Source: JBDROX01 sp043809645 (lineage in GTDB: Bacteria; Patescibacteriota; Patescibacteriia; Magasanikbacterales; UBA922). From it: DNA of 33,154 nucleotides. Positions within the stretch are counted from its first letter, which is position 1. Every line of letters starts with the position of its first letter. The notes beneath the pieces are model-generated. The model saw nothing but the letters and a program-made list of their open reading frames with translations. It was not told the origin of the DNA and ran no database searches. The stretch covers positions 1 to 33,154 of the forward strand of contig JBDROX010000013.1 in assembly GCA_043809645.1 (NCBI GenBank), in the 5' to 3' direction. Shown here in pieces: positions 12,724 through 20,850 of the stretch. Both the position numbers and the translations under genes were made by a program.

Positions 12724-14400
12724 CTATCTTTTTTCTTGTTCTTCTTGGGCTTTTTGGGCTGCAACTGTAATTCCGATTGGCCCTCCTCCTGCACCAGCAC
12801 CTCCAGCTGAGCCAGTTGGCTGGCTAGCTTGAACGGGTGGTCTCCTGCCAGCTACTGATTGTGAATTTCCAGCCTGTCTACCTCCTGATCCAGGAAGCTG
12901 TCCTCTGCTACTCATTGTTTGTTTTGGCCTCTGTGCAAGATTTGTTTTTTGGTAGCCGTGTTTTAGTTTTCCTTCTCCTTTATCACCTCTTGATAGGAGG
13001 GATTGGTTGAGCTGTCTTTGGAGCTGCTCTTCCTTTTCGCTGAGAATGTCGTTCACCCTTTCAAGTCTTTCCTTTAATTTCTTTTTTTGCTTTTCCAGAG
13101 ATTTGATTGATTTTTCAACTAGTTTTTTTAGAGCATTGAGAGGTATGATCACGAGCTTGATAATAAACGTCACTATTGGATCAAGAAAAAAACCGGGAAT
13201 GAAAAGAATAAGCCCAAGACCAAAGGCGGCAATAAGTGGTCTACCTACAGCCTTGAGGGCGAAGCCAACCGCCTTGACAATAATCCGTGCAATTTTTGCA
13301 ACCGCTATAGTCGCTGTCAGAAGTATTTTCTTGAGCTTCAAAATTTTCAGCATTGTGTTCACAGAACCGAGTGCACGGGTCATTCTTTGTTTCAGTTTCT
13401 GGAGTTTCTTTATTTGTTTTTCAAGATTTCTGAGTCCATGACGCATTCTATTAATACCTTGTGTAGCAGCCCCTTTTTGTTTTTTAGGTTTGTCTCCTCC
13501 TGTTTTTCTTTGTGATTGGTTTGCAGTTGTAGATTGTTGTACTCCTCCATAGCCAGCATTGCCTGGCACGGATGATGGTTTCTTGGATGGTTGTGGTTGA
13601 TTTTGTTGTGTTGTTGGGGAATCGGACTTTTGTGCATCTTCTTGTTGTTCTGGTTCTTCGTCAGGCGCTTGTTTTTGCTCAGGTTTTTTTTCTTCTCCTT
13701 CCTTATTTTTATCCTTGTCCAGATTATCGGCAGTTTTTTGCCATTCTTTGTTACCAAAACCAGAAGGGTTTTGTTTGTCAATCCACTCGTCAGCGCGATC
13801 TAATGCATCTGGTTCTTCTTCTGGTTCTTCTTCATCATCGAGATGTTCTGCAGCACGTTCCCAGCCTTTCTTTCCCAAGAGTGATGAAGGTCCAGTGGGT
13901 TTTCTTGTTGGGACATCCCAGTTTTCCCATTCTTCTGGTTCTCCTCCATAGTCAGGATTATCTTCGGATTCTTGATCACCTAATTGATTTTGACCTGAAG
14001 AATCAGATGTCGTTGGGGCACCTCCTGGTGTTTGTCCACTCGCAGCTTGGCTTGCTTGTTGCTTTGCTTCATCACCCACTCCTGCAGTTTCATCTACTAG
14101 CTCTTCTTCTGACCTCTCTTCGGCTTCCTCTCCAATTTCTTCGGCACTACCATCTCCAAAACTATCAATATCGTTCAATGAATCTTCCACAGCTTCTTCG
14201 GCTGTCTCAGGTATGGATTGTTTCTTTATTCTCTCATCCACTTCTTTTTCTACTTTTTTTGCAACTCTTTGACCCAGGTCAATAATTTTTCCTTTTTGGT
14301 CTGAAGGAAGTGCGCTAAGAAGATTATCTCCAGTGAGATTTTTTTCTACTTCATTTCCCATCTTTCTGGAAAATGATCGAATGTCGATAATATCAGCCAT
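12724..14400 (-). CDS. Large coiled-coil membrane protein with a disordered acidic N-terminal half, function unknown
   Basis: 558 residues. Residues 1-60 are helical and charged; 60-290 are low-complexity, rich in Glu, Asp, Gln, Pro and Ser, and probably disordered. Residues about 310-345 form a basic coiled coil (NLEKQIKKLQKLKQRMTRAL), 350-425 hold two or three hydrophobic stretches (AAFGLGLILFIPGFFLDPIV, TFIIKLVIIPL), 425-480 form another coiled coil (SIKSLEKQKKKLKERLERV), and the tail is Gly/Gln/Pro-rich. No family is recognised. It starts 1 nt after the stop of the 119-residue gene, which in turn follows clpC by 1 nt, so the three are translationally linked. It resembles a membrane scaffold; a role in the adjacent pilin-linked system is inference from position. 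The stop is TAG. Confidence 0.8.
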   Translation of the reverse strand: MADIIDIRSFSRKMGNEVEKNLTGDNLLSALPSDQKGKIIDLGQRVAKKVEKEVDERIKKQSIPETAEEAVEDSLNDIDSFGDGSAEEIGEEAEERSEEELVDETAGVGDEAKQQASQAASGQTPGGAPTTSDSSGQNQLGDQESEDNPDYGGEPEEWENWDVPTRKPTGPSSLLGKKGWERAAEHLDDEEEPEEEPDALDRADEWIDKQNPSGFGNKEWQKTADNLDKDKNKEGEEKKPEQKQAPDEEPEQQEDAQKSDSPTTQQNQPQPSKKPSSVPGNAGYGGVQQSTTANQSQRKTGGDKPKKQKGAATQGINRMRHGLRNLEKQIKKLQKLKQRMTRALGSVNTMLKILKLKKILLTATIAVAKIARIIVKAVGFALKAVGRPLIAAFGLGLILFIPGFFLDPIVTFIIKLVIIPLNALKKLVEKSIKSLEKQKKKLKERLERVNDILSEKEEQLQRQLNQSLLSRGDKGEGKLKHGYQKTNLAQRPKQTMSSRGQLPGSGGRQAGNSQSVAGRRPPVQASQPTGSAGGAGAGGGPIGITVAAQKAQEEQEKR

Positions 14401-14401
14401 G

Positions 14402-14761
14402 TTAGGTCATGAGTATATGAGCGGCACTACTTATGAGTCTTTCACAGTCACGTTCATATTTTATCCTCTCTTCTTCTGCAAGGTCAGTATCAACGTACGG
14501 TGTGTTATACATAAATTTGATACCTTCTAATTTTATGGCAAGCATCTTTGCACGAGTCTTGAAGAGCTTTGAAAGTGTTTCTTCCACACCCTTCACATAT
14601 TTTATTTCTAGATATGCTGCAAGTTTTCTTTTGAAAAATGAGAGCTCCTCAGAGATTTGCCTTTCCTGAATTTTAAGAGGAGTTTTTTTGGTTTTTTTAA
14701 CCTGTCCATGTCTTTTACGTAATTCAGCCGCCCATTTTTGTTGTTGATAAAGGTCTACCAT
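14402..14761 (-). CDS. Small all-helical protein between clpC and the coiled-coil membrane protein
   Basis: 119 residues, no signal or membrane helix, strongly charged and helical (QISEELSFFKRKLAAYLEIK, EETLSKLFKTRAKMLAIKLE, ERIKYERDCERLISSAAHIL). No family is recognised. One base separates it from both neighbours, so it is made with ClpC and the coiled-coil protein. An adaptor or assembly factor for either neighbour would fit, but this is only positional inference. Confidence 0.75.
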   Translation of the reverse strand: MVDLYQQQKWAAELRKRHGQVKKTKKTPLKIQERQISEELSFFKRKLAAYLEIKYVKGVEETLSKLFKTRAKMLAIKLEGIKFMYNTPYVDTDLAEEERIKYERDCERLISSAAHILMT

Positions 14762-14762
14762 A

Positions 14763-17303
14763 TTATTCTATGATATAGGAATGTTCAGTATGCCTCAGTG
14801 TGTATTCATTCTGCCTCTTTTCTTTTTCAAGAATATTTGCCATGCATTCGGAAATTACTTTTCTAACAGTATTTTCAACATTTCTCGCGCCTGTATCGGG
14901 ATTACTCGATTGCTCTGCTAACTTCTGGAGAGCTGAAGATTCGAGAGAAACCAATATTTTTTTGGGCTCTAGTGCTTTATTGATATCTTCTATGTTCCGC
15001 TTAATAATTTCTTTTATATGTTCTTCTTTCAGTGGTGAAAATATACATGTGTGAGAAATTCTTCCAAGAAGGTCTGCCCCAAGCTCCTCAGTGAGTCTTG
15101 ACGTAATTGAAGCTCTTAGTTCATCGGTATTTGCAATATTTGTCTCTCCAAAACCCATAGAATGAGATTTAAAGAGATCAGTTCCAAGATTTGTCGTGAG
15201 AATAATAATGGCGTGATTGAAGTGAATCTTTTTCCCCGTGCTTTCTGTAAGGCACCCCTCGTCGAGAATTTGGAGGAGGAGTCTGACAACATCAGGATGA
15301 GCTTTGTTGACTTCATCGAAAAGGACGATACTGTATGGTCTTTTTTTTATTTGCTCAAGAAATTTATTTCTATCTTTGTGTCCGACATACCCAGCAGGGG
15401 ATCCGAGGAGTTTTGAAACACCGTGTGCTTCTGCGAACTCACTCATGTCAATTTTAATAACAGATTTTGTGTCATGGTAGAGGGCTGTACCAAGCTCTTT
15501 GGCAAGGCTTGTTTTGCCAGTTCCACTGGGTCCAACAAAGAGAAAGGAAGCAAACGGTTTTTGTGGTGCAGAAATACCAAGATATGCTTCTTTAAGCCCT
15601 TGGGACACGGAGCTCAGGGCTGCTTCTTGGCCAAATATTTTTCCTTTTATGAATGTTTCTGCGCTACGAAGACGTTCCCAGTCTTGCTGGAGGAGTGTGC
15701 TCGCTTGGATATTAAGTTTCGACCCAAGAGTTTCGGCAATGTCCTGCTCTGTAACAGATGTTTTTGGAGTGTCTTCTTTTTTGCCTTCTTTCTTTATCTT
15801 TGAGAGAGCGTCTTTTAGCTTTTTCTCTTTATCTTTTAGCTTCATGGCTTTTTCAAATTGTTCTGCGAGGATGGCTTTTTCTTTCTCTTTATCATTTTTT
15901 TCAATTCGAATTTTCAAATTCTGGATACTTTTTTCTTGCTCAGACATTTTTTCTTTTGCACGGACAGACGCAGAGGCTTCATCGAGGAGATCGATAGCTT
16001 TGTCTGGTAAAAAATTATCATGGATATATCTGTGGCTGAGTGTTGTCGCCATTTGTATAGCTTGGTCCGTAATACATACATTATGAAACGCTTCATAATA
16101 TTTTCGAATTCCACTCAGTATATATATTGTCTCCTGAACAGATGGCTCCTCGATTTGAATTTCCTGGAATCGTCTCTCAAGTGCTGGGTCTGAAGTAATA
16201 TTTTTTTTGTATTCATCGTGCGTTGTGGCACCAATGCACCGGAGCTTTCCTCTGGCGAGCGCGGGCTTCAGAATATTCGCAGCATCCATAGTCCCTCCAT
16301 TTGACCCAGCGCCAATAATATTGTGAATTTCATCAATGAAGAGAATGATATTTGGATTTTCAGATACGTCATCAATGATCTGTTTGAGTCTAGATTCGAA
16401 TTCACCTCTGTAGATAGTTCCTGCGATGAGGAGTGTGAGGTCGAGACATACAACTTCTTTATTTTTCAGCAGGTCTGGAACATTTCCTTCTGTGATTTTC
16501 TTTGCAAATCCTTCTACTATTGCAGTCTTTCCAACGCCAGGTTCTCCAACAAGAATTGGATTGTTCTTGTGTCGTCTTAGGAGTATATGGATAAGACGGT
16601 CAATTTCTTTGTCTCTCCCGATAACAGGATCAATAGTTTTTTGTATGTTTTTGTCAGTGAGCCTAGTTGTAAACATGCTGAGCATGGTTCCTTGGTCTTT
16701 CTTTCCGTGCGCTCCGTGTTTCTTATCGAATATTTGTGAGTTTCTCATTGAGGCTGGCGGTATTACTTCGCCCAAGCCTTGTTGGTTTTGGAGTGAGTCC
16801 ATCACGTTTGCCACATCATCAATGTGTGGAAATCCAGAACTATGTTCAACAGACTGGAGAATCTGAGCTTTTATTTCCTCTGTATTCGTCTTTGATTCTG
16901 CGAAGTATTGGTTGATCTCAGTATCTTTTGATTCTAGAAGTCCATAGAGTAGATGTTCTGTTCCAACGAAGTTGCCGCCATGTTGGTATGCGAGGAGCAT
17001 TGCTTTTTCCAGTGCAGCTTTTGCACTGCTGCATAGTGGAGGAAGCATGGTTGTACCATCCTTTTTTTCATGATTTTTCTTTTCTCTCGTAATATATGTA
17101 TGAAGAAGTTCTTTTTGAAAAGAAGATTTGGAAATAATCTCTGCGCCAAGAGAACCTTTTTGTTCGGAAAGGATATAAAGCATGTGTTTTGGGGCAACGC
17201 GCGAGTGTCCCAAAGAAGCAGCAAAGGAGATGCTCTGGGAGATCGTCTGTTTGAAGTTGGTAGAAAGTTGTTCGAGAAGCTGTTCCATGGGATTTCTTTT
17301 CAT
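14763..17303 (-). CDS. clpC: ATP-dependent chaperone/protease subunit ClpC-like
   Basis: 846 residues, a class 1 Clp/Hsp100 unfoldase that threads proteins into ClpP or remodels them. Two N-terminal Clp_N repeats (HSRVAPKHMLYIL; NFVGTEHLLYGLL) precede AAA domain 1 with GEPGVGKTA (residues 253-260) and FIDEIHNIIGAG. A short UVR-like coiled middle region follows (AILAEQFEKAMKLKDKEKKL), then AAA domain 2 with GPSGTGKTS and LFDEVNKAHPD and a D2-small domain (RISHTCIFSPLKEEHIKEI, NPDTGARNVENTV). The short middle region separates it from ClpB. It heads a tight operon with two structural proteins. Its promoter overlaps that of the divergent phosphomutase gene. No CIRCE or CtsR box is visible. The stop is TAA. 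Confidence 0.93.
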   Translation of the reverse strand: MKRNPMEQLLEQLSTNFKQTISQSISFAASLGHSRVAPKHMLYILSEQKGSLGAEIISKSSFQKELLHTYITREKKNHEKKDGTTMLPPLCSSAKAALEKAMLLAYQHGGNFVGTEHLLYGLLESKDTEINQYFAESKTNTEEIKAQILQSVEHSSGFPHIDDVANVMDSLQNQQGLGEVIPPASMRNSQIFDKKHGAHGKKDQGTMLSMFTTRLTDKNIQKTIDPVIGRDKEIDRLIHILLRRHKNNPILVGEPGVGKTAIVEGFAKKITEGNVPDLLKNKEVVCLDLTLLIAGTIYRGEFESRLKQIIDDVSENPNIILFIDEIHNIIGAGSNGGTMDAANILKPALARGKLRCIGATTHDEYKKNITSDPALERRFQEIQIEEPSVQETIYILSGIRKYYEAFHNVCITDQAIQMATTLSHRYIHDNFLPDKAIDLLDEASASVRAKEKMSEQEKSIQNLKIRIEKNDKEKEKAILAEQFEKAMKLKDKEKKLKDALSKIKKEGKKEDTPKTSVTEQDIAETLGSKLNIQASTLLQQDWERLRSAETFIKGKIFGQEAALSSVSQGLKEAYLGISAPQKPFASFLFVGPSGTGKTSLAKELGTALYHDTKSVIKIDMSEFAEAHGVSKLLGSPAGYVGHKDRNKFLEQIKKRPYSIVLFDEVNKAHPDVVRLLLQILDEGCLTESTGKKIHFNHAIIILTTNLGTDLFKSHSMGFGETNIANTDELRASITSRLTEELGADLLGRISHTCIFSPLKEEHIKEIIKRNIEDINKALEPKKILVSLESSALQKLAEQSSNPDTGARNVENTVRKVISECMANILEKEKRQNEYTLRHTEHSYIIE

Positions 17304-17330
17304 AAATACACGAAAAACAAAGCCATCATT

Positions 17331-17359
17331 TTGCCTAATTTATAATTAGAGTATATACT
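17331..17359 (+). promoter_or_regulatory. Promoter of the phosphomannomutase gene
   Basis: TTGCCT (17331-17336), 17-bp spacer, TATACT (17354-17359). The -10 shares the palindrome AGTATATACT (17350-17359) with the clpC promoter on the other strand. Confidence 0.75.
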
Positions 17360-17378
17360 GATCTTACTCTTATTTCAA
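17350..17378 (-). promoter_or_regulatory. Promoter of clpC, sharing its -10 with the divergent gene
   Basis: Minus strand TTGAAA (17378-17373), 17-bp spacer, TATACT (17355-17350). The leader to the ATG at 17303 is about 40 nt. Confidence 0.65.
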
Positions 17379-17394
17379 CTAATTTTTTGTCTCT

Positions 17395-18765
17395 ATGGAT
17401 TTTCCAAAACACATTTTCAAGGCATATGATATCAGAGGCCTTGTGGACGGTGAATTAAGTGAAGAGTTGGCATATAATATTGGTCGTGCATACGTGCGGT
17501 TTCTAAGAACAAAAGGCGCTGATCTTTCAAAATATATTGTTGTTGGGAGAGATATGAGGGAAACAAGCGGGCCTTTCTCAAGAGAAGTTATTCGAGCTAT
17601 TACTGACGAAGGAGTAAATGTTGTAGATATTGGCATGGCGACCACACCACTCTTTAACTTTGCCTCAGCTCACTACCATGATCATGTTGCAGGTATTATG
17701 GTGACAGCCAGTCATAATCCTGCTAGCTACAATGGATTCAAGATGACGCTTGGGGATGGAATGCCTGTTGGGCAGGGAAGTGGTATAGAACAGGTTCGGG
17801 ATTTTGTAGAAGCAGCAGACTTCACTGATTCAGAATCAAAAGGAGAAGTTACAAAGAAAGATGTTCTTCCAGATTATATTTCACGCATCTTTGAATTAGT
17901 TCCAAAAGAGTCAATAAAGCCTCTTAAGATCGTCATTGATGCCGGGAATGGAATGGGAAAGGTCACATTTACCCAGTGGCTCAAAGATCTTCCTGTTGAC
18001 GTCGAATATATGTATCTCGAACCAGATGGAACATTTCCAAATCATGAGGCGAATCCAATCAAAACAGAGACATTGATAGATCTGCAGACAAAGGTGGTGG
18101 AAACTGGTGCTGATTTTGGTTTTGCGCTCGATGGAGATGCGGATCGTATTGGGCTTGTGGATGAAAAGGGTCAAGTCGTTGACGCATCTTTTGTCAGTGC
18201 TCTTGTTGGTCTTGAAGTACTTGGCCAGCATCCTGGTGCGAAGATGCTCTATGATCTTCGCCAAAGCATGATTGTTCCAGAGGTGTGGCTTGCTGCAGGT
18301 GCTGCAAGTGCAGAGAAGACAGTGGTTGGTCATGCCCATATCAAGAAACAGATGCACGAGACTGACGCTATGTATGCTGGAGAACTCTCACTCCATCTGT
18401 ATTATAGGGATATGTATTATCTGGAGTGCACAGATCTTTCACTTCTCAATCTTCTCCATCTTATTTCACGTGAAGGAAAAACTATAAGTCAGCTTGTTGA
18501 ACCGATGAAGAAGTTTTATCATTCCGGAGAAATCAATTTTGAGGTGGAGGAGAAAGATAAAATGATGCAAAAGATAGAAGATCATTTCAAAGATGGGGCT
18601 ACTGAAATATCACATCTTGATGGGGTGTGGATTGGATTTGATTGGGGGTGGCTGAATGTTCGTAAGTCAAATACCGAGGGGGTGCTTCGGCTGAATCTCG
18701 AAGCTAAGACAGTGGATGAGATGAAAAAGCGCGTAGAAGAGGTCTCAGGTATTATTAATATATAA
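17395..18765 (+). CDS. manB: Phosphomannomutase/phosphoglucomutase
   Basis: 456 residues, alpha-D-phosphohexomutase superfamily, which interconverts hexose 1- and 6-phosphates for sugar-nucleotide and wall-polymer precursors in the cytoplasm. N-terminal FKAYDIRGLVDGELSEE is the sugar-binding start, TASHNPASYNG holds the phosphoserine loop, DGDADRIGLVD is the metal loop, GELSLHLYYRD corresponds to the sugar-specificity loop (normally GEMSGH), and the C-terminal KSNTEGVLRLNLEA is the phosphate-binding loop (normally RxSxTEPxxRxxxEA). The order and length match the bacterial ManB/AlgC group. No Shine-Dalgarno is visible. It converges on the next gene with 1 nt between stops and no terminator seen. 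Exact substrate preference cannot be told from sequence alone. Confidence 0.92.
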   Translation: MDFPKHIFKAYDIRGLVDGELSEELAYNIGRAYVRFLRTKGADLSKYIVVGRDMRETSGPFSREVIRAITDEGVNVVDIGMATTPLFNFASAHYHDHVAGIMVTASHNPASYNGFKMTLGDGMPVGQGSGIEQVRDFVEAADFTDSESKGEVTKKDVLPDYISRIFELVPKESIKPLKIVIDAGNGMGKVTFTQWLKDLPVDVEYMYLEPDGTFPNHEANPIKTETLIDLQTKVVETGADFGFALDGDADRIGLVDEKGQVVDASFVSALVGLEVLGQHPGAKMLYDLRQSMIVPEVWLAAGAASAEKTVVGHAHIKKQMHETDAMYAGELSLHLYYRDMYYLECTDLSLLNLLHLISREGKTISQLVEPMKKFYHSGEINFEVEEKDKMMQKIEDHFKDGATEISHLDGVWIGFDWGWLNVRKSNTEGVLRLNLEAKTVDEMKKRVEEVSGIINI

Positions 18766-18766
18766 T

Positions 18767-19438
18767 TTATGAACCGGGAGTCTTTTTGTTTTTCATGTCT
18801 AACTTCCAAATATTTTTTTGTGTGTCGTAGACAATGAAGATAAGTCCTATGAAAGATATGGCAAGTGCATAGGGGAGAGAAAATGCCATGTATGTTTTTC
18901 CGAAGACAATAATGAGTGTGTTTACAACTATAAAAAGAATACGAATTTCTGTCGGTCCTATTCCGAGGTGAACAATTTTGAATTCATTTGTCGCTGCAAA
19001 TGCTAGAAATGAATTGACCATGAACGCCCCTAGAATAACAAGAATAAAGAAGAGAAGATACTTAAAATTATCCGGAAGCAGAATGGCGTATCCGATAAGA
19101 ATCGAACAGAGAAAGATATAATCAAGAAAGTGGTCCATATAGTAACCCCATTTGATGAGTCCTGTGTTTCTGTATCTTCCTACGGCGCCGTCAAATGCGT
19201 CTGTGAGCCATTGTAAGAAGATCATGATAGAGACTCCCCAGAGCCAGTAGATATTCCATTGTGCAAGGAAGCTGAAGAGTATAATAAGCCCACTCCAGAC
19301 AATGGTGGTGTAGGTCAGGTGGTGTGTTTCAATCCATGTTGGGATTTTTGGTGTGTATTTGTCTATAATTTTTTTTTCTACAGAACTGAGAATTGACCTC
19401 CCTTTTTTCTTGTCACCAGCGAATGTTTGGTTTGTCAT
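18767..19438 (-). CDS. CDP-alcohol phosphatidyltransferase family membrane protein
   Basis: 223 residues with about six hydrophobic helices. The family signature D(x2)DG(x2)AR...G(x3)D(x3)D is present as TDAFDGAVGRYRNTGLIKWG followed by YYMDHFLDY, with the usual alanine replaced by glycine. These enzymes move a phosphoalcohol from a CDP-diacylglycerol-type donor in phospholipid head-group synthesis. The acceptor cannot be read from the sequence. It is convergent with the phosphomutase gene and follows htpX by a terminator. The stop is TAA. Confidence 0.87.
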   Translation of the reverse strand: MTNQTFAGDKKKGRSILSSVEKKIIDKYTPKIPTWIETHHLTYTTIVWSGLIILFSFLAQWNIYWLWGVSIMIFLQWLTDAFDGAVGRYRNTGLIKWGYYMDHFLDYIFLCSILIGYAILLPDNFKYLLFFILVILGAFMVNSFLAFAATNEFKIVHLGIGPTEIRILFIVVNTLIIVFGKTYMAFSLPYALAISFIGLIFIVYDTQKNIWKLDMKNKKTPGS

Positions 19439-19445
19439 AAAAAAA

Positions 19446-19470
19446 TAAAAACCTGAGTATTTCCCAGGCT
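19446..19470 (-). terminator. Terminator of htpX
   Basis: Minus strand AGCCTG (19470-19465) pairs with CAGGTT (19455-19450) across a 9-base loop, then a T-rich tail reaching the next start. Confidence 0.6.
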
Positions 19471-19471
19471 A

Positions 19472-20353
19472 TTATACCATCCCTCTGAGTTTTTTCACGC
19501 GCTCCACAATTGGAGGGTGAGTTGAGAAGAGGCCGGAGACCCGTCCTTTTTTGAATGGATTTGAGATGAAGAGGTGGGCTGTTGCTGCGCTGGCATGCGG
19601 CATGGTTTCTTTTGAGCCACTAATTTTTTCGAGTGCCTTCGCAAGCCCTTCTGGATAGCGGGTTAGGAGCGCGCCAGATGCATCTGCCAGATATTCTCTT
19701 TTTCTAGAAATAGAAAGTTTTATGAGTTCTGCAATAATAGGTGATAGAATCAGGAGCGCAATACCGGCAATCATGAGGATGCCTCCTAGTTGCCCACTGG
19801 ATTTATTATTGTTTCCTCCCCCAAAGAATCGCATACGGAAGAAAATGTCAGACAGGAGTGCAATCGATCCAACCAGAACCACAACAATCATCATGACGCG
19901 AATATCGTAATTTTGGATATGTGATAGTTCGTGTGCGATCACCCCTTCGAGCTCTTCGTTTTCAAGCCGTTCGATGATGCCGGTTGTGAGGGCAATAGAG
20001 GCGTGCTCTGGGTCGCGTCCTGTGGCAAATGCGTTGAGGGCGGTGGATTGGATAATATGAACTTTTGGCATTGGGATGCCAGCTGTGAGACAAAGATTTT
20101 CCACCATGCGGAATACATATGGATTATCTTGTTTTTTTATTTCTTTCGCCCCTGTGGATTTCAGAGCAATCTTGTCTCCAACAAAGTATCCGGCCAAATT
20201 CATGACAACGGAAAGAACTATAGCAAGTGCCATAACTTCATAACCAAATCCCATGTACACCCCAAGAAAATATCCAAGTCCGAGGATAAAAGCAATGAAG
20301 AACATCATGAGGATGACTGTTCTGCGTTTATTTGCGTCTATTTGGGAGTACAT
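19472..20353 (-). CDS. htpX: Membrane zinc metalloprotease HtpX (M48)
   Basis: 293 residues from the start at 20353 (MYSQIDANKRR), the usual N-terminus of this family. An alternative in-frame ATG at 20392 overlaps the promoter -10 and is rejected. Two N-terminal membrane helices, then HELSH (residues 141-145) with the third zinc ligand in REYLADASGALL, and two further helices between them. HtpX cuts misfolded membrane proteins at the cytoplasmic face and is often encoded near LemA; here lemA lies two genes upstream on the same strand. The stop is TAA. Confidence 0.94.
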   Translation of the reverse strand: MYSQIDANKRRTVILMMFFIAFILGLGYFLGVYMGFGYEVMALAIVLSVVMNLAGYFVGDKIALKSTGAKEIKKQDNPYVFRMVENLCLTAGIPMPKVHIIQSTALNAFATGRDPEHASIALTTGIIERLENEELEGVIAHELSHIQNYDIRVMMIVVVLVGSIALLSDIFFRMRFFGGGNNNKSSGQLGGILMIAGIALLILSPIIAELIKLSISRKREYLADASGALLTRYPEGLAKALEKISGSKETMPHASAATAHLFISNPFKKGRVSGLFSTHPPIVERVKKLRGMV

Positions 20354-20387
20354 AGGGAACCAGATAATAGAGTAGATCTCATGGAAC

Positions 20388-20415
20388 AGCATAGCATATC
20401 GTTGGGAAAAATCAA
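20388..20415 (-). promoter_or_regulatory. Promoter of htpX
   Basis: Minus strand TTGATT (20415-20410), 16-bp spacer, TATGCT (20393-20388) preceded by TGC (extended -10). Confidence 0.5.
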
Positions 20416-20422
20416 TGTACGA

Positions 20423-20812
20423 TTAGGGTGCTGTTATCTCTCTCTGCATAAGATTTGTTTTTTCCTCTTCTGTTGCCTTTCTTACTGTTAATGTTCGTTG
20501 GTCCAGAACGAGCCATGGTTTATCCTTTGATTCCTCAAAAGTGATCCGTACGTGGACGGGGGTTCTGTGGGTGCTGGTATAATAGAGAAAGAAATCAGAA
20601 TACTTGTCATCTTTTCTGGCGGCATCTATGCCCGTCAATACATAGTCGTTCAAGATGAAGTCATGTCCATTGTTAACCGGTAACGATTTGAGAATTGTAC
20701 GAAAGCTTTTTCCTTCTTTCGGATTTGAAAAATTTATATCCAACGCATAGCTCGGTGCTCTCTCTTTAAGCGCTTTTTGCAGTACGGCGATGAGTTCAGA
20801 ATCATTCACCAT
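20423..20812 (-). CDS. Small soluble protein of unknown function
   Basis: 129 residues from the ATG at 20812 (an in-frame GTG at 20824 is too close to GAGG to be used). It has a helical start (DSELIAVLQKALKERAP), then alternating strands (YALDINFSNP, FRTILKSLPV, HDFILNDYVLTGI, SDFFLYYTSTHRTPVHVRIT, KPWLVLDQRTLTV). No signal, membrane helix or recognised family. It starts about 40 nt after the transglutaminase-like gene and is probably co-transcribed with it. The stop is TAA. Confidence 0.72.
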   Translation of the reverse strand: MVNDSELIAVLQKALKERAPSYALDINFSNPKEGKSFRTILKSLPVNNGHDFILNDYVLTGIDAARKDDKYSDFFLYYTSTHRTPVHVRITFEESKDKPWLVLDQRTLTVRKATEEEKTNLMQREITAP

Positions 20813-20850
20813 TGAGGATAGCACCTCGTCAACTTCAAACCTGCCCGTCT

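Noticed and set aside
13572..14285. 237-codon plus-strand ORF rich in Leu
   Set aside because: It is the antisense of the Glu/Gln-rich part of the coiled-coil protein, where Leu/Val runs are expected.
17304..17394. Heat-shock operator (CIRCE or CtsR box) ahead of clpC
   Set aside because: The AT-rich palindrome CTAATTTATAATTAG does not match either operator; only the promoter elements are supported.
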